From assembly GCA_051294375.1 (NCBI GenBank), contig CM119269.1, positions 11,204,883 through 11,268,882 of the forward strand: DNA of 64,000 nucleotides, in the 5' to 3' direction. The translations under genes and the position numbers were made by a program. The stretch is from Paraspadella gotoi. Taxonomy: Eukaryota > Chaetognatha. The notes beneath the pieces were generated by a model. That model was not told where the DNA came from. It did no database searches and worked only from the letters and a program-made list of their open reading frames with translations. Of the stretch, positions 47,497 to 59,335 are shown piece by piece (the stretch's first letter is position 1; every line of letters begins with the position of its first letter).

Positions 47497-48550
47497 CCAT
47501 GATGGAAAAAAAATTGTCGCGGTTACTTTCCAGCTATTTTTTAGCATTTTAATGTAAGAATCAAAAAATAAAATTTAGATATTTAGGAAAAAAAAAAACA
47601 AAAAATAATTTATTTGTTTTTATCAACGAATTGTATTATAAATTGTTTTTTTTCTCCTAAATTTCAAAACGCAACGAAATTGATAGTTTATACACAATTT
47701 AGATATTAAAAAAACTTTAGCCTTTTATGATTCATATGAGGTGTACGACAAAAAATACAAGAGTTCCATCCAAAAGAAAATGAGTTGTCCAAAAAAAGTT
47801 TTTTTATTTTTTATCTTTTTCATATTTATACTTTTTATTTATACTAATTTCCGGTTCTTTTTTATTCCTTTTTGAGTTAAACCTTTACTATTAAAAATCC
47901 CTGCCTTTTCTCAGTCTCATGACAAATGGTTATTGCATCATCTCCATTAGAATAGATTCAGGGATAAATCTTAATTCATATGTCAAAAAAGAGTGGTTTT
48001 AAAAATATATTGATGCTATAGATGCTCCAGAATATTAATTTTATATTGTAAAGTATGAATAAAAGTTATAAGGCTCCGGGTAAACTTTTTGTAAACAAAG
48101 TTATTATTTTTATTTACTTCTGGATGTATTATCAGAAGCAAGTATCAAACAAGTCGAAAAAAAAAATAAAATTTTGTTGAAGTAAAAATGCATCATCGCA
48201 TTATGCAGGAATAACTCAAGCCTGATTTACTATATAGGGGATTAATCTTTTTCATTGCTTGCCAATGACCATTTTTTTCCCCAAATCTGATAAAAAATAT
48301 TATATCAGAGATATAATATTAATAATGATGTTAGTAATCCTCTTGATCAAAAAGAGGTGAAAAGAGTTGCAGATAACCTTTTTTGGAAGTATTTATATGT
48401 ATTAAATAATTTTATGCTGTTAAAAAATAATCTTTTTATTCAGTCCTAGGGAGGTCGTATTAAATAAACCTATTTCCGGGCAAAAAATATATTTGACAAT
48501 GAAATTAATAAACTTTTCCAAACCGCGACAATTTTTTTCTTCCATCATGG
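47497..48550. mobile_element. TA-flanked TIR element (Tc1/mariner type, non-autonomous)
   Basis: The left end CCATGATGGAAAAAAAATTG and TCGCGGTT match the complement of the right end, CCATGATGGAAGAAAAAAAT and TGTCGCGGTT, over about 28 bp with one gap. TA flanks both ends (47495-47496 and 48551-48552). The 1054-bp interior is AT-rich with no transposase frame that I can see. Confidence 0.8.
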
Positions 48551-48552
48551 TA

Positions 48553-49120
48553 GAATAAAATGCTCAATTAAACCTTAGCAACAATCAACATTCATTTCCT
48601 CTTTAATCAAGATTTCAAAGCGACTCTCGTTTTTTTTTCACTTCTCTCTTGTCTTTCGCGTTTGTGTTTCAATTTTTTTTCTGTCATCTTTATCATAACA
48701 GTCGTCCATGACTGACTCGTCAACTCGATCATATTCTGTTGAGATAATTTTCCCTGACGCTAATAACTCCCTCAGTTCCTCGTCTCACTTTATTCAACTC
48801 TCTCTGCTTTTCTCCCCTCATAATGACATTCAACATTCAACATTCAACATTCTCCACCTTAAAAAAAAAAACCGTAAGCTCATGTTTGCGCGTGAATCAC
48901 TGAAGAGGCTCTTCAAACAAAAACCTGTCAAACCTTTTTATTTTCGAGGCGTGACGTCCACAAAAAAAAAGGGGGGGGGAGAAATGAACTCTCGCGTTTT
49001 AACGAAAGAAGGGAAGCGAACGTGCGGAAATTCGAGGCCAATTAGCGTCGAGTGAGACGCGCGATGACGAAAATTTTCTAAAAAAAAAAAACGAATTCGT
49101 AAAAAAAAAATAGCATCGAT
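48553..49120. other. Intergenic DNA
   Basis: A triple CATTCAACATT repeat at about 48827-48850. The 115-codon frame at 48708-49055 has no protein-like organisation and is not called. Confidence 0.35.
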
Positions 49121-49129
49121 ATTTGTCTC

Positions 49130-49320
49130 CATTGGCGAATCTTTAAACCGACTATTAGTCTAAAAAATATCGTCTCCGCCAATGAGAAGCTCCGCTACGA
49201 AAGCGAGAACCAATCGTATTTAAGAGTGGAGGATTTCCCGGTAATGGAGCTCTTTTCGCTGATGCTGACGTAGCGATTCCGAAAGGAGATAGTCACGTGC
49301 GGGGAAATCTGGGTTGTGAG
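49130..49320. promoter_or_regulatory. Promoter-like region with three CCAAT boxes
   Basis: CATTGGCG at 49130-49137 and its complement CGCCAATG at 49177-49184 form a dyad. A third CCAAT is at 49210-49214, followed by GTATTTAAGAG, a TATA-like sequence. CACGTG lies at about 49293. The direction would be rightward if the TATA-like box is used. Confidence 0.35.
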
Positions 49321-49795
49321 GGGGAATGCTAAAGAGGTCTGTAACTTGGGAGAGGATGGGAGGAGTGAGGGGGAAGTCAGTGAAAGAAGAATGAAATAAA
49401 AAAAAAAATTTTCTACAGACATCGATTAATTATTACTCAATAGAAATTTCAAAATCGTCAAAGTTGAAAGGGTCAACTAAAGTGACCATTACATTATACA
49501 TCAATGGTAAATAAGAACCAACTGGAGTCGTATTACTTCTCCTTTCGTTAGAGGGGATATCTGTCACTACTCCCCCCTGTACCTTTATACTGACCGGTTT
49601 CTCTCTCTCTCTCTCGTTTCGTCTTTCCTCTCGTCTATCTTCTCTCTTCTCTCCTCCTCTCTCCTCTCTCTCTATCTTAAAAAAATTTGAAAGAATTATT
49701 TTCATATGATGCCTAAATACGTAGACTTAAAGTTAAAAGTAATGAAGTAGCTTTTTTTGGCCTTTTGTTTTATTTTGTGCTAAAGCTCCATTGAA

Positions 49796-49799
<4 letters not shown>

Positions 49800-49854
<55 letters not shown>

Positions 49855-49868
49855 TCTCTCTCTCTCTT
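49800..49868 (+). repeat. (CT)n microsatellite
   Basis: About 30 CT units with small interruptions at the end. Confidence 0.95.
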
Positions 49869-50017
49869 TCTTGTTATTCTAGTTTCGACATTTTAGTTTT
49901 CAAACAACGACAACTACAACACTAGGTCCACTCGTAGCTTCAAATTTAGTAACCTTTACGACAGCGACGGTTGGTTGACCTCTTCGCTTTCTCGGCGCGT
50001 TCGGCTGAGGAGGCGGT

Positions 50018-50040
50018 GGGGCGGGGGCGGTGGGCGGGGG
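50018..50040 (+). other. G-quadruplex motif
   Basis: Four G runs of 4, 5, 3 and 5 bases separated by loops C, CGGT and C. This meets the strict consensus for an intramolecular quadruplex. Confidence 0.7.
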
Positions 50041-50078
50041 CAAAGAGGGTAAGAGATTCTTTTTCTTCAATGTTTTTG

Positions 50079-50170
50079 TTGTTTTCGTCGTGACGACGTC
50101 GATGCCAAGACGCCGCCCACGGTGTTGCTCGAATGGATCATCGCCACTCTATCCTTCGTCTCTTCCGTTT
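50079..50170 (+). CDS. Possible exon, unknown protein
   Basis: One frame reads RDDVDAKTPPTVLLEWII then ATLSFVSSVC before T-rich low-complexity DNA. The GC-rich codons suggest coding, but boundaries are unclear and a competing frame is open too. It could be an upstream exon of the gene represented by 50547-50732. Confidence 0.2.
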
Positions 50171-50289
50171 GTTGTTTCTTGTTTTTTTTCTTTCTTTTTT
50201 TTTTCGGTTTGTTTGTTTGTTTGAAAGTCAAGAGTTAAGTCAAAACTACCTAAAAATCCGAGAAAAAAAACCGGATTAAATTTCTTTCT

Positions 50290-50290
<1 letters not shown>

Positions 50291-50332
<42 letters not shown>

Positions 50333-50382
50333 TCTCTCTTCTCTCTTCTCTCTCTCTCTTCTCTCTCTCTCTCTCTCTCTCT
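50291..50382 (+). repeat. (CT)n, interrupted
   Basis: CT dinucleotides with TCTTC interruptions. Confidence 0.95.
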
Positions 50383-50546
50383 CCATTTCAATAACTCGAC
50401 AAGCGTCATCAGCAGGAATATTTCCCAAAGTCGAATTATCACCCATTCTCGGTAAAAACTGGCAATTTTCTCGCCGACGATTTCCGCGAGACCAAACCCC
50501 CCCTAACCCCCTTCCTTTGCATCAACTGTCGCAAAAATTACCTTAG

Positions 50547-50732
50547 AAACTGCGGCAGCAAATCGACGCAGCAGCGCCAGCCGTTGTACGTACGCTCGTT
50601 GCCGCGGCGGCGGCGTCGGCTGCCCCCGAGAGACGCAGCGACAGCGTCGTCGACTTCGTTGTCGAACCAACGTGGAAAAACAAAAGACTCGAGGTCAACG
50701 ACGAAAACGACGCCAGCGCCCCTCGTTGTTAA
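50547..50732 (+). CDS. Candidate exon of an unknown gene
   Basis: After CCTTAG (AG at 50545-50546) the sequence reads in phase 0 KLRQQIDAAAPAVVRTLV, AAAASAAPERRSDSVVDF and VVEPTWKNKRLEVNDEND, ending ASAPRC and TAA at 50730-50732. Codons are GC-rich at the third position. The other plus frame (50584-50880) is Arg-rich and looks like its off-frame shadow, though its C-terminal half stays open longer. No ATG is needed if this is a terminal or internal exon. I do not recognise the protein. Confidence 0.4.
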   Translation, partial: KLRQQIDAAAPAVVRTLVAAAAASAAPERRSDSVVDFVVEPTWKNKRLEVNDENDASAPRC

Positions 50733-51296
50733 CGGAGAAAACACGACCAAAACAAACAGCGGAAGACCGATTGAGGGGCGGAGCGCGTTAAAACGACGGG
50801 GACGAACGGGGAGGAGAAAGTTTGGGGGAAAACAGGAGTGGGGAAGCAAACGAATATACAGTGATAAGGCGGGGGAGTGACGTATTAAGTCAAGAGAAAG
50901 ATAGAGAGAATATAAGTAATTTTTGGCTTAGCTTTAAAATTAGGTTACTAAAAATTAATGTTTTAGTTAAAAAAAAAAAGCTAAAAACCTCGGAAAAAGA
51001 TAAGAAAACATCAAGTGAACAAAAGTTTATTTAGGTAGTTAGCCTGTCAGAGTATGAATATGACTATGAATTATGAATAGTCAAAAATTGAAAAGTTATT
51101 GAAAAATGAAGGAAAGCGAAAGGAAGATACGAGGAATAAGAAAGAGAAGAGGGAAGGTAATAACGAGTCCCGTACGAAGAAGATGGCGACGACGATGACG
51201 AAACCGTGACCTCGATTAGAAATGATGGGAAGATACAGAGACGAGAGAAGAGATAGAGAGAGAGAGAAAGAAAGAGAAAGATTGTCCCATTCTAAG

Positions 51297-51460
51297 ACGA
51301 TGACGCCATATCCGGTTACGACGCCGCAAAACTCCACCGACGACAACCAAAGGAGCTGTCAAGTCTGTCGCCGGAGACAACTTTACCGGAAGGTCGCGAG
51401 AAGGGTTTCACTTTTTTTTCGCAAGATTTTGCGCCAATGTCTCGTTATGTTCTTTTTTAA
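51297..51460 (+). CDS. Candidate terminal exon, partly duplicated by the assembly
   Basis: After TTCTAAG (AG at 51295-51296) the frame reads DDDAISGYDAAKLHRRQ, PKELSSLSPETTLPEGR and EKGFTFFSQDFAPMSRY, with TAA at 51458-51460. The ATG frame of 92 codons at 51222-51500 is a different frame, with Arg/Phe-rich composition typical of a shadow. The second half of this exon reappears at 54496-54637 only because contig ends overlap. It may belong to the same gene as 50547-50732. The family is unknown. Confidence 0.4.
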
Positions 51461-52641
51461 ATTTAAATCCTTGAAACGAAATGACTTTTTTTTTTTTTAG
51501 ATTTCGTCGTTATCGTCGTCGTTTTAAAGATACCAGCTGGAAACTCTGTGACAAAAAACCAATGTAGAAGTAATCATGTTAGACTTAGCCACGCGGCCGT
51601 TGACTTCGTTCAGGGCATTAGTGTGCTTTAAAGACTAACTGAATAATAGAGCGTAGTGAAAGTTACGTACGAAAATTCTCAAAGTCAATTATGAACAACA
51701 TACCATCAGTGAACATTAATTTGTAAAAAAAAATTAATTTTATGTTTTATTTTAATTTTCGCAGTAGGCTATATTTATATATAGTACTATCCTTATAAAA
51801 TCGAAAAAAATTTTATACATTCATTAGTATAATTTCGTTCGTTCCTCACTCAAGTTAAATTTAGAAATTTTACTACGTCTTACTGAATAAGGAACAACGG
51901 AAACTTGCACTTAACGAAATGGTTTATGAAGAGATCTGTAATCACGTGACGGGATAAGAGAACTCACGCAGAAAAATCACAGAGAGGATCACGTTGCATT
52001 TGGCAAAAGTCGATGAATCGTAAATTCGATCGCGAGTTGAGTAGATTGAAGTAGGAGGAGAAAAAGAAAGAGGATGAGGAAGAGGAGAATTATTAATAAA
52101 AATACCATTTTTATTGATAATTCAATGACGAAAAATCGTAAAAAGTTGGGAGAGGTCTCAAATTAAAGCTTATGTTTTGTAGATATTGATAGATATATAG
52201 ATATTCAAATTGTAAGCATATTCACTAAAATTATTATTTTTATAAAAAAATTTAAAAAAAATTAAATTAGCATTTAAAAAAAATCCTGCTGTCATCGGAT
52301 TTGGCTGACCTACCACATTAAAAGTCTTATGGGTATACTATAAGATTTTATAGATTTCAGAGATGGCACTTTTTTGTTTCTTTCACATCCTCTTTGCCCT
52401 ACCGAGTGCGATTAGTTTAACGGATGGGGAAGGAAAGACAGAGTCACCGGAAATGAACAAATGAACAAATGAACACTTCGACGACGAAAATGATAAAAAG
52501 GAAAACAACGAAGATTTCTAAGAAAAATTTGGTACAGATTTCATACTATTATATTCTACTATTATTTTATTTTCTATTCTATTCAATTCTATAGTATAGG
52601 TACTATTTTCTTAATCTTATTATGCTCTTTTTTATACTACA

Positions 52642-52730
52642 GAACGAGAAGAAGGAAAGATGTTCCGTAATTCTATGATGTCGCCGACGACGATGACGAC
52701 GACGACAACGACGACGACCTTGAGTAAACT
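52642..52730 (+). CDS. Possible small exon with Thr run
   Basis: A good acceptor (TTTTTTATACTACAG, ending 52641) precedes a frame REEGKMFRNSMMSPTTM followed by a Thr run from (GAC)n and a TAA. In another frame the run would be Asp. The repeat makes coding status doubtful. The duplicate at 55791 carries an extra indel. Confidence 0.2.
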
Positions 52731-53220
52731 ATAACTTGTCACGAGCGACAATCAGAAGAGAAAAAAAAATATTTCGCTCTCGTGACGATCGTTGAGATGA
52801 TAACAGAGTTCTTTCCCTCTCCCGCCAAATAGTCAAATTTGTGAAAAATCAAAATTTGGCAAACAGAACATAAAAAAAAAAATAGTTTAGTAAATTTCTA
52901 AGCTAATCGGTATACATAACACTAAATCCTAAACTAAAGCGTAATCTTTAACCAAAATAAATTGATAATTTTCATATTGGTTGTGCCAATTTTATAAAAA
53001 AAACTATTTAGAAATTTTATATTGCTCGACCCCAGATACTTCGCAACCAGATCCAAAATTCTCTGACGTGAACGAATGACGTGAACGAATGACGTGAACG
53101 AATGTCGTTTTTCGTGTCGTTCATTTCGTTGATCGTTCATCGTCGTCATTATCATCGTCGTCTTTATATTTGCCTCCCGATATCGACACCTAAGCGTTTC
53201 GCCATATTTTGGTCCAGCGT

Positions 53221-53254
<34 letters not shown>

Positions 53255-54162
53255 GCTCTCGTCGTCTCTCTCGTCGCTCTCTTCCGTCACTCTTCTCTCT
53301 CTCCTCTCGTCCCCTCCTCTCTCTCTCTCTCTCGTTTTTTTTCTCTCTATTTTTCTTCTCCCACGCTTCATAAATCGGAGGCCAGAAAGTCATAAGATTA
53401 ACAGGAACAAAAAATCGATTTTCTGGTGATAGAATGTTTCTCTCATCTCTCTCTCTTTCTCCTCCTCATCTCTCGTCTTGTCTTTTCTCTTTCTCTCTCA
53501 TTCATTCTCTCTCTTGCTTCCTTTTTCGCTCCTTTCCGCCTTTTTCCTTTTAACAAATCGCCCCATTTTTCATCGTTGCCCGCATTTTTCTCATTTCTTC
53601 TCAATTGACAAGAAAAAAGTTCTGTAAAATTTCTTTTGACTTTTTTTTTAAATACTTTTTTTTTCAAGAGGCAAGTAAGATTGATTGAAAATGGTTTTTG
53701 ACTATTAATTTTTTTAAAGATTTTAATACGTTCTTACATTAAAGTTCCAATAGGTATACTAAATTACACACTTTAACTAGTTCACTCATTAAAACTCGCC
53801 ACGAATTTTATCGCTCGAAATAATGCGGATCCAATTAAAGGGAATTTCGATTTCTCCTCCCCCCCCCCGGATTCACCACGCCCCCCTTAAATCGTCTAGG
53901 CGGTTTTCCTCCCGCGACGTTTCCTTTTCATTTCCTCGAAACGTGACTTTAAATTCTTTTTCCAATTCGCGACGATTTAATTAAATTCGACCCAATTTAC
54001 GCTCAGGCGAATCTTCGACGTTTTTCCAGTTGCTTTTCCCAGTTTGTAACCTTTTCCATCGTGTCATCCTGTAAACTAGAAAATATTCAACTTTGGTTTC
54101 TTCGCGATTTCTACGATGAAAAGATTTACTATCTAGTAAAAAAGTATATAACATAATTCATT

Positions 54163-54390
54163 TATTCAATAAAAAGTATGCAAAACATGGGTAAAACATT
54201 CTCAATATTTGGTATGCCATTGAGTACTGTCTGCATTCGTCTGGGCATGCTCTCATACAGCAAATTGAGGTATGACAGTGAAATGTTTTTCAAATCTTTA
54301 ACGCAATTATTTCAGACCCGATGTTGATTTTGCATATCTTTCCCTTTTTTCTAAAAAGTATAATAGCACTTTTTTGGACCAAAAAGAGGT
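54163..54390 (-). pseudogene. Tc1-like transposase tail (assembly duplicate of 57314-57535)
   Basis: Same sequence as the copy at 57.3 kb but with one T missing in a T-run (near 54310) and another base missing near 54390, which break the frame. Confidence 0.7.
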
Positions 54391-54469
54391 GCAAGGCCTT
54401 TAGCATTGCCAAATTAAAAATTTAAAAATTAACTAACTCTATTCGAAATAAAAATAAATAACTAAATAC

Positions 54470-54494
54470 NNNNNNNNNNNNNNNNNNNNNNNNN
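54470..54494. other. Assembly gap (25 N) joining overlapping contigs
   Basis: The left flank ends at the base equivalent to 57623. The right flank starts at the base equivalent to about 51338. Confidence 0.98.
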
Positions 54495-56416
54495 TCCGAC
54501 GACAACCAAAGGAGCTGTCAAGTCTGTCGCCGGAGACAACTTTACCGGAAGGTCGCGAGAAGGGTTTCACTTTTTTTTCGCAAGATTTTGCGCCAATGTC
54601 TCGTTATGTTCTTTTTTAAATTTAAATCCTTGAAACGAAATGACTTTTTTTTTTTTTAGATTTCGTCGTTATCGTCGTCGTTTTAAAGATACCAGCTGGA
54701 AACTCTGTGACAAAAACCAATGTAGAAGTAATCATGTTAGACTTAGCCACGCGGCCGTTGACTTCGTTCAGGGCATTAGTGTGCTTTAAAGACTAACTGA
54801 ATAATAGAGCGTAGTGAAAGTTACGTACGAAAATTCTCAAAGTCAATTATGAACAACATACCATCAGTGAACATTAATTTGTAAAAAAAAATTAATTTTA
54901 TGTTTTATTTTAATTTTCGCAGTAGGCTATATTTATATATAGTACTATCCTATAAAATCGAAAAAATTTATACATTCATTAGTATAATTTCGTTCGTTCC
55001 TCACTCAAGTTAAATTTAGAAATTTTACTACGTCTTACTGAATAAGGAACAACGGAAACTTGCACTTAACGAAATGGTTTATGAAGAGATCTGTAATCAC
55101 GTGACGGGATAAGAGAACTCACGCAGAAAAATCACAGAGAGGATCACGTTGCATTTGGCAAAAGTCGATGAATCGTAAATTCGATCGCGAGTTGAGTTAG
55201 ATTGAAGTAGGAGGAGAAAAAGAAAGAGGATGAGGAAGAGGAGAATTATTAAAAAAATACCATTTTATTGATAATTCAATGACGAAAAATCGTAAAAAGT
55301 TGGGAGAGGTCTCAAATTAAAGCTTATGTTTTGTAAGATATTGATAGATATATAGATATTCAAATTGTAAGCATATTCACTAAAATTACTATTTTATAAA
55401 AAATTTAAAAAAAATTAAATTAGCATTTAAAAAAATCCTGCTGTCATCGGATTTGGCTGACCTACCACATTAAAAGTCTATGGGTATACTATAGATTTTA
55501 TAGATTCAGAGATGGCATTTTTTGTTTCTTTCACATCCTCTTTGCCCTACCGAGTGCGATTAGTTTAACGGATGGGAAGGAAAGACAGAGTCACCGGAAT
55601 ATGAACAAATGAACAAATGAACACTTCGACGACGAAAATGATAAAAAGGAAAACAACGAAGATTTCTAAGAAAAATTGGTACAGATTTCATACTATTATA
55701 TTCTACTATTATTTTATTTTCTATTTCTATTCAATTCTATAGTATAGGTACTATTTTCTTAATCTTATTATGCTCTTTTTTATACTACAGAACGAGAAGA
55801 AGGAAAGATGTTCCGTAATTCTATGATGTCGCCGACGACGATGATCGACGACGACAACGACGACGACCTTGAGTAAACTATAACTTGTCACGGAGCGACA
55901 ATCAGAAGAGAAAAAAAAAATATTTCTGCTCTCGTGACGATCGTTGAATGATAACAGATTCTTCCCTCTCCCGCCAAATAGTCAAATTTGTGAAAAAGTC
56001 AAAATTTGGCAAAACAGAAACATAAAAAAAAAAATATAGTTTAGTAAATTTCTAAGCTAATCGGTATACATAACACTAAATCCTAAACTAAAGCGTAATC
56101 TTTAACCAAAATAAATTGATAATTTCATATTGGTTGTGCCAATTTTATAAAAAAAACTATTTAGAAATTTATATTGCTCGACCCCAGATACTTCGCAACC
56201 AGATCCAAAATTCTCTGACGTGAACGAATGACGTGAATCGAATGACGTGAACGAATGTCGTTTTTCGTGTCGTTCATTTCGTTGATCGTTCATCGTCGTC
56301 ATTATCATCGTCGTCTTTATATTTGCCTCCCGATATCGACACCTAAGCGTTTCGCCATATTTTTGGTCCAGCGTTCGCTCTCCCTCTCTCTCTCTCTCTC
56401 TCTTCTTTCTCTCTCT

Positions 56417-56508
<92 letters not shown>

Positions 56509-57623
56509 TTTTTTCTCTCTATTTTCTTCTCCACGCTTTCATAAATCGGAGGCCAGAAAGTCATAAGTTAACAGGAACAAAAAATCGAATTTTCTGGTGA
56601 TAGAATGTTCTCTCTCTCTCTCTCTCTCTCTCTTCTCTTCTCTTCTCTCTCATTCATTCTCTCTCTTGCTTCCTTTTCGCTCCTTTCCGCCTTTTTCCTT
56701 TTAACAAATCGCCCCATTTTTCATCGTTGCCCGCATTTTTCTCATTTCTTCTCAATTGACAAGAAAAAAGTTCTGTAAAATTTCTTTTGACTTTTTTTTA
56801 AATACTTTTTTTTTCAAGAGGCAAGTAAGATTGATTGAAAATGGTTTTTTGACTATTAATTTTTTTAAAGATTTTAATTACGTTCTTACATTAAAGTTCC
56901 AATAGGTATACTAAATTACAAACTTTAACTAGTTCACTCATTAAAACTCGCCACGAATTTTATCGCTCGAAATAATGCGGATCCAATTAAAGGGAATTTC
57001 GATTTCTCCTCCCCCCCCGGATTCACCACGCCCCCCTTAAATCGTCTAGGCGGTTTTCCTCCCGCGACGTTTCCTTTTCATTTCCTCGAAACGTGACTTT
57101 AAATTCTTTTTCCAATTCGCGACGATTTAATTAAATTCGACCCAATTTACGCTCAGGCGAATCTTCGACGTTTTTCCAGTTGCTTTTCCCAGTTTGTAAC
57201 CTTTTCCATCGTGTCATCCTGTAAACTAGAAAAATATTCAACTTTGGTTTCTTCGCGATTTCTACGATGAAAAGATTTACTATCTAGTAAAAAAAGTATA
57301 TAACATAATTCATTTATTCAATAAAAAGTATGCAAAACATGGGTAAAACATTCTCAATATTTGGTATGCCATTGAGTACTGTCTGCATTCGTCTGGGCAT
57401 GCTCTCATACAGCAAATTGAGGTATGACAGTGAAATGTTTTTCAAATCTTTAACGCAATTATTTTCAGACCCGATGTTGATTTTGCATATCTTTCCCTTT
57501 TTTCTAAAAAGTATAATAGCACTTTTTTGGACCAAAAAGAGGTTGCAAGGCCTTTAGCATTGCCAAATTAAAAATTTAAAAATTAACTAACTCTATTCGA
57601 AATAAAAATAAATAACTAAATAC
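54495..57623 (+). repeat. Contig-end overlap, copy 2 (3.1 kb)
   Basis: Duplicate of 51338-54469. It differs mostly by 1-bp indels in homopolymers and near (GAC)n and (CT)n arrays. Confidence 0.97.
57314..57535 (-). pseudogene. Tc1-like transposase, C-terminal fragment
   Basis: The minus strand reads KNISLSYLNLLYESMPRR then MQTVLNGIPNIENVL. The block YL-L-ESMPRR-Q-VL-G is the conserved C-terminal signature of Tc1-type transposases (usual form SMPRR-Q-VI-A-GG-TKY). Only about 73 codons remain. The DDE catalytic core and the DNA-binding domain are absent, and no inverted ends were located. An upstream stretch (57640-57790) resembling a transposon flank (GCCTGTAACTTCTAAACG) may be part of the element. 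Confidence 0.65.
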
Positions 57624-57899
57624 CAAAAATGGAGAAAAACTAAATTTTTTTCGGCCATTTTTCATTTGAAGTAACAATATTTATTGGCCTGTAACTTCTA
57701 AACGATTTGACCTACCAAAAAAATGGAAGGAACGCGAATGAAAGAAAATTCAATGTAGATCCGGAAACACTCTGATTTTTTTAAAATCAAATAAGTTTTC
57801 GAATAGATATCCTTAATTAAAAATGTTATATACTTTTTTCCTAGATAGTATGGTTGATGTTTGTATGTTTTTAACTTAAGTTAAATACTAGGTACTAGG

Positions 57900-58300
57900 T
57901 AATTTTTAAATCTAGATGATATCTTTAGCGACCAGCGCATTTCAGCATAGCTATTTAAAGATTTTACTAAGTTTTTCTTAATTTTTTTTTTCAATTTTAA
58001 CCGATTACCGAATTTGTGAGGTGCTTGGCATCTTTTCATCTTTTCAAATCTTCGCAACTTTTCCACTTTGCGTCATTGCGCATGCGCCTTTGCGACTTTG
58101 TGTCTGGGTCGTCGAGGCGGAAAATCGTTCCTCAACTTTTACGAGGAGGCAAACTCTTTTGACGACGACGAAAATTGTGGGTTTTGCACAACTTTTTCAA
58201 TTTTTGCCGTCGGTGAAAGGGAGGGGCGGGAAGGATTCATTCTGGTGACTCAGCCAACTCATGAGTTGACCTTTGTCTCGATGAAGAATTAGACCACTTG
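57900..58300. promoter_or_regulatory. Promoter-like island
   Basis: NRF-1-type TGCGCATGCGC at 58077-58087, an Sp1/E2F-like GAGGGGCGGGAA at 58221-58232 and an AP-1-like TGACTCAG at 58246-58253 lie within 180 bp. (CT)n follows at 58332-58380. Two 74-75 codon plus frames cross it and could be a first exon, but none is distinctive. The driven gene is unknown. Confidence 0.35.
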
Positions 58301-58341
58301 ACCTCTCCCTTACTCTGTCTCTCCCTAACGCGCTCTCTCTC

Positions 58342-58383
<42 letters not shown>

Positions 58384-58501
58384 GATATCTCATTCTCTCT
58401 CGAAGCTGCTAAGCAAGAAAAAGCGAATTCGATTATGCAAACTTACGGTTGTTATGTTAAAACCCAAAAATGATTAGAAATATTCTTCAAACCAACACCT
58501 T

Positions 58502-58645
58502 CAGTCGTGACCGGGTGGCTCATTTAGTAAATCCATCAGCTCAGTGTGGATAAGGCGCTAAGTGGGATGAAAACTACTATCCATAACAATAGCCATGGAA
58601 CGGGTCCTAGGCTTAAGCGGGTGAACTTATGCAATGCCTTACTAC
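58502..58645. repeat. Rearranged tRNA-type SINE (head forward, tail inverted)
   Basis: The first 40 bp (GTGACCGGGTGGCTCATTTA...CATCAGCTCA) match the head of the SINE at 42055. From GTGTGGATAAGGCGCTAAGT onward the sequence is the reverse complement of that element's tail and body, through CCATGGAACGGGTCC and beyond. The B box is lost. Confidence 0.8.
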
Positions 58646-58800
58646 AAATTAATGATTGATGTGATAGTAATTGATTATTGATGTAATAATAATGAATTAT
58701 TGATGTGATGATAACAAATTATTGATGCGATGATAAACAATTATTGATGTGATGATACCAAATTATTGATGTGATGATAGGGAATCATTGATGTGAAAAC
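58646..58800 (+). repeat. Minisatellite, about 23-bp unit, 6-7 copies
   Basis: Unit AAATTATTGATGTGATGATA with small variations. Confidence 0.85.
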
Positions 58801-59335
58801 GTTTAAAAAATGCAATGAATAAAAAAAAAATGAAATGAATAAAATGAATTTACTGAAATGAGTTGAATGAAATGAATAGAATAAATGAATGAATTAAATA
58901 AGATAAATAAGATAAATAAATTACATTGAGTAAATAAATTTAAAAGTATGAACTGAATAAATTAAATTGAACGAATTTAATTAATTTATTTTAATTAAAG
59001 AAATTTAATGAATAAATGTGGGAGAGATAAATAGATATAAGATGAGAGAAAACTCAAGCTCAAAAACTAAATTTGTTAGACGAGTTACACAAATTCGTAA
59101 TTCGCTTTCAATTTAGATCGGGTTAGGTAATGTGTAATCGGGATATCAAACGAGAAGGACAAGAAAACTAAATCCTAGTCATTCCCCTAACTGGAAAAAC
59201 TTTTGACCTGAAAGGACGATAACTACCTAAGACTATTACAATATTTGGATAAATTCCTATCTTTTTATTGTCATTTATTTTTTAAATTGTTTTAAATTTT
59301 TTATTTTTAATTAATCACTAAATTCGCACATCACC
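58801..59335. other. AT-rich DNA
   Basis: AATGAATAAAATGA-type simple sequence at 58810-58990, otherwise featureless. Confidence 0.5.

Larger units (their letters stand above)
51338..54469 (+). repeat. Contig-end overlap, copy 1 (3.1 kb)
   Basis: This segment is the same as 54496-57623 apart from single-base indels and the length and purity of the (CT)n tract (53222-53335 here, 56381-56507 there). It ends at CTAAATAC, exactly where the gap begins. Confidence 0.97.
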
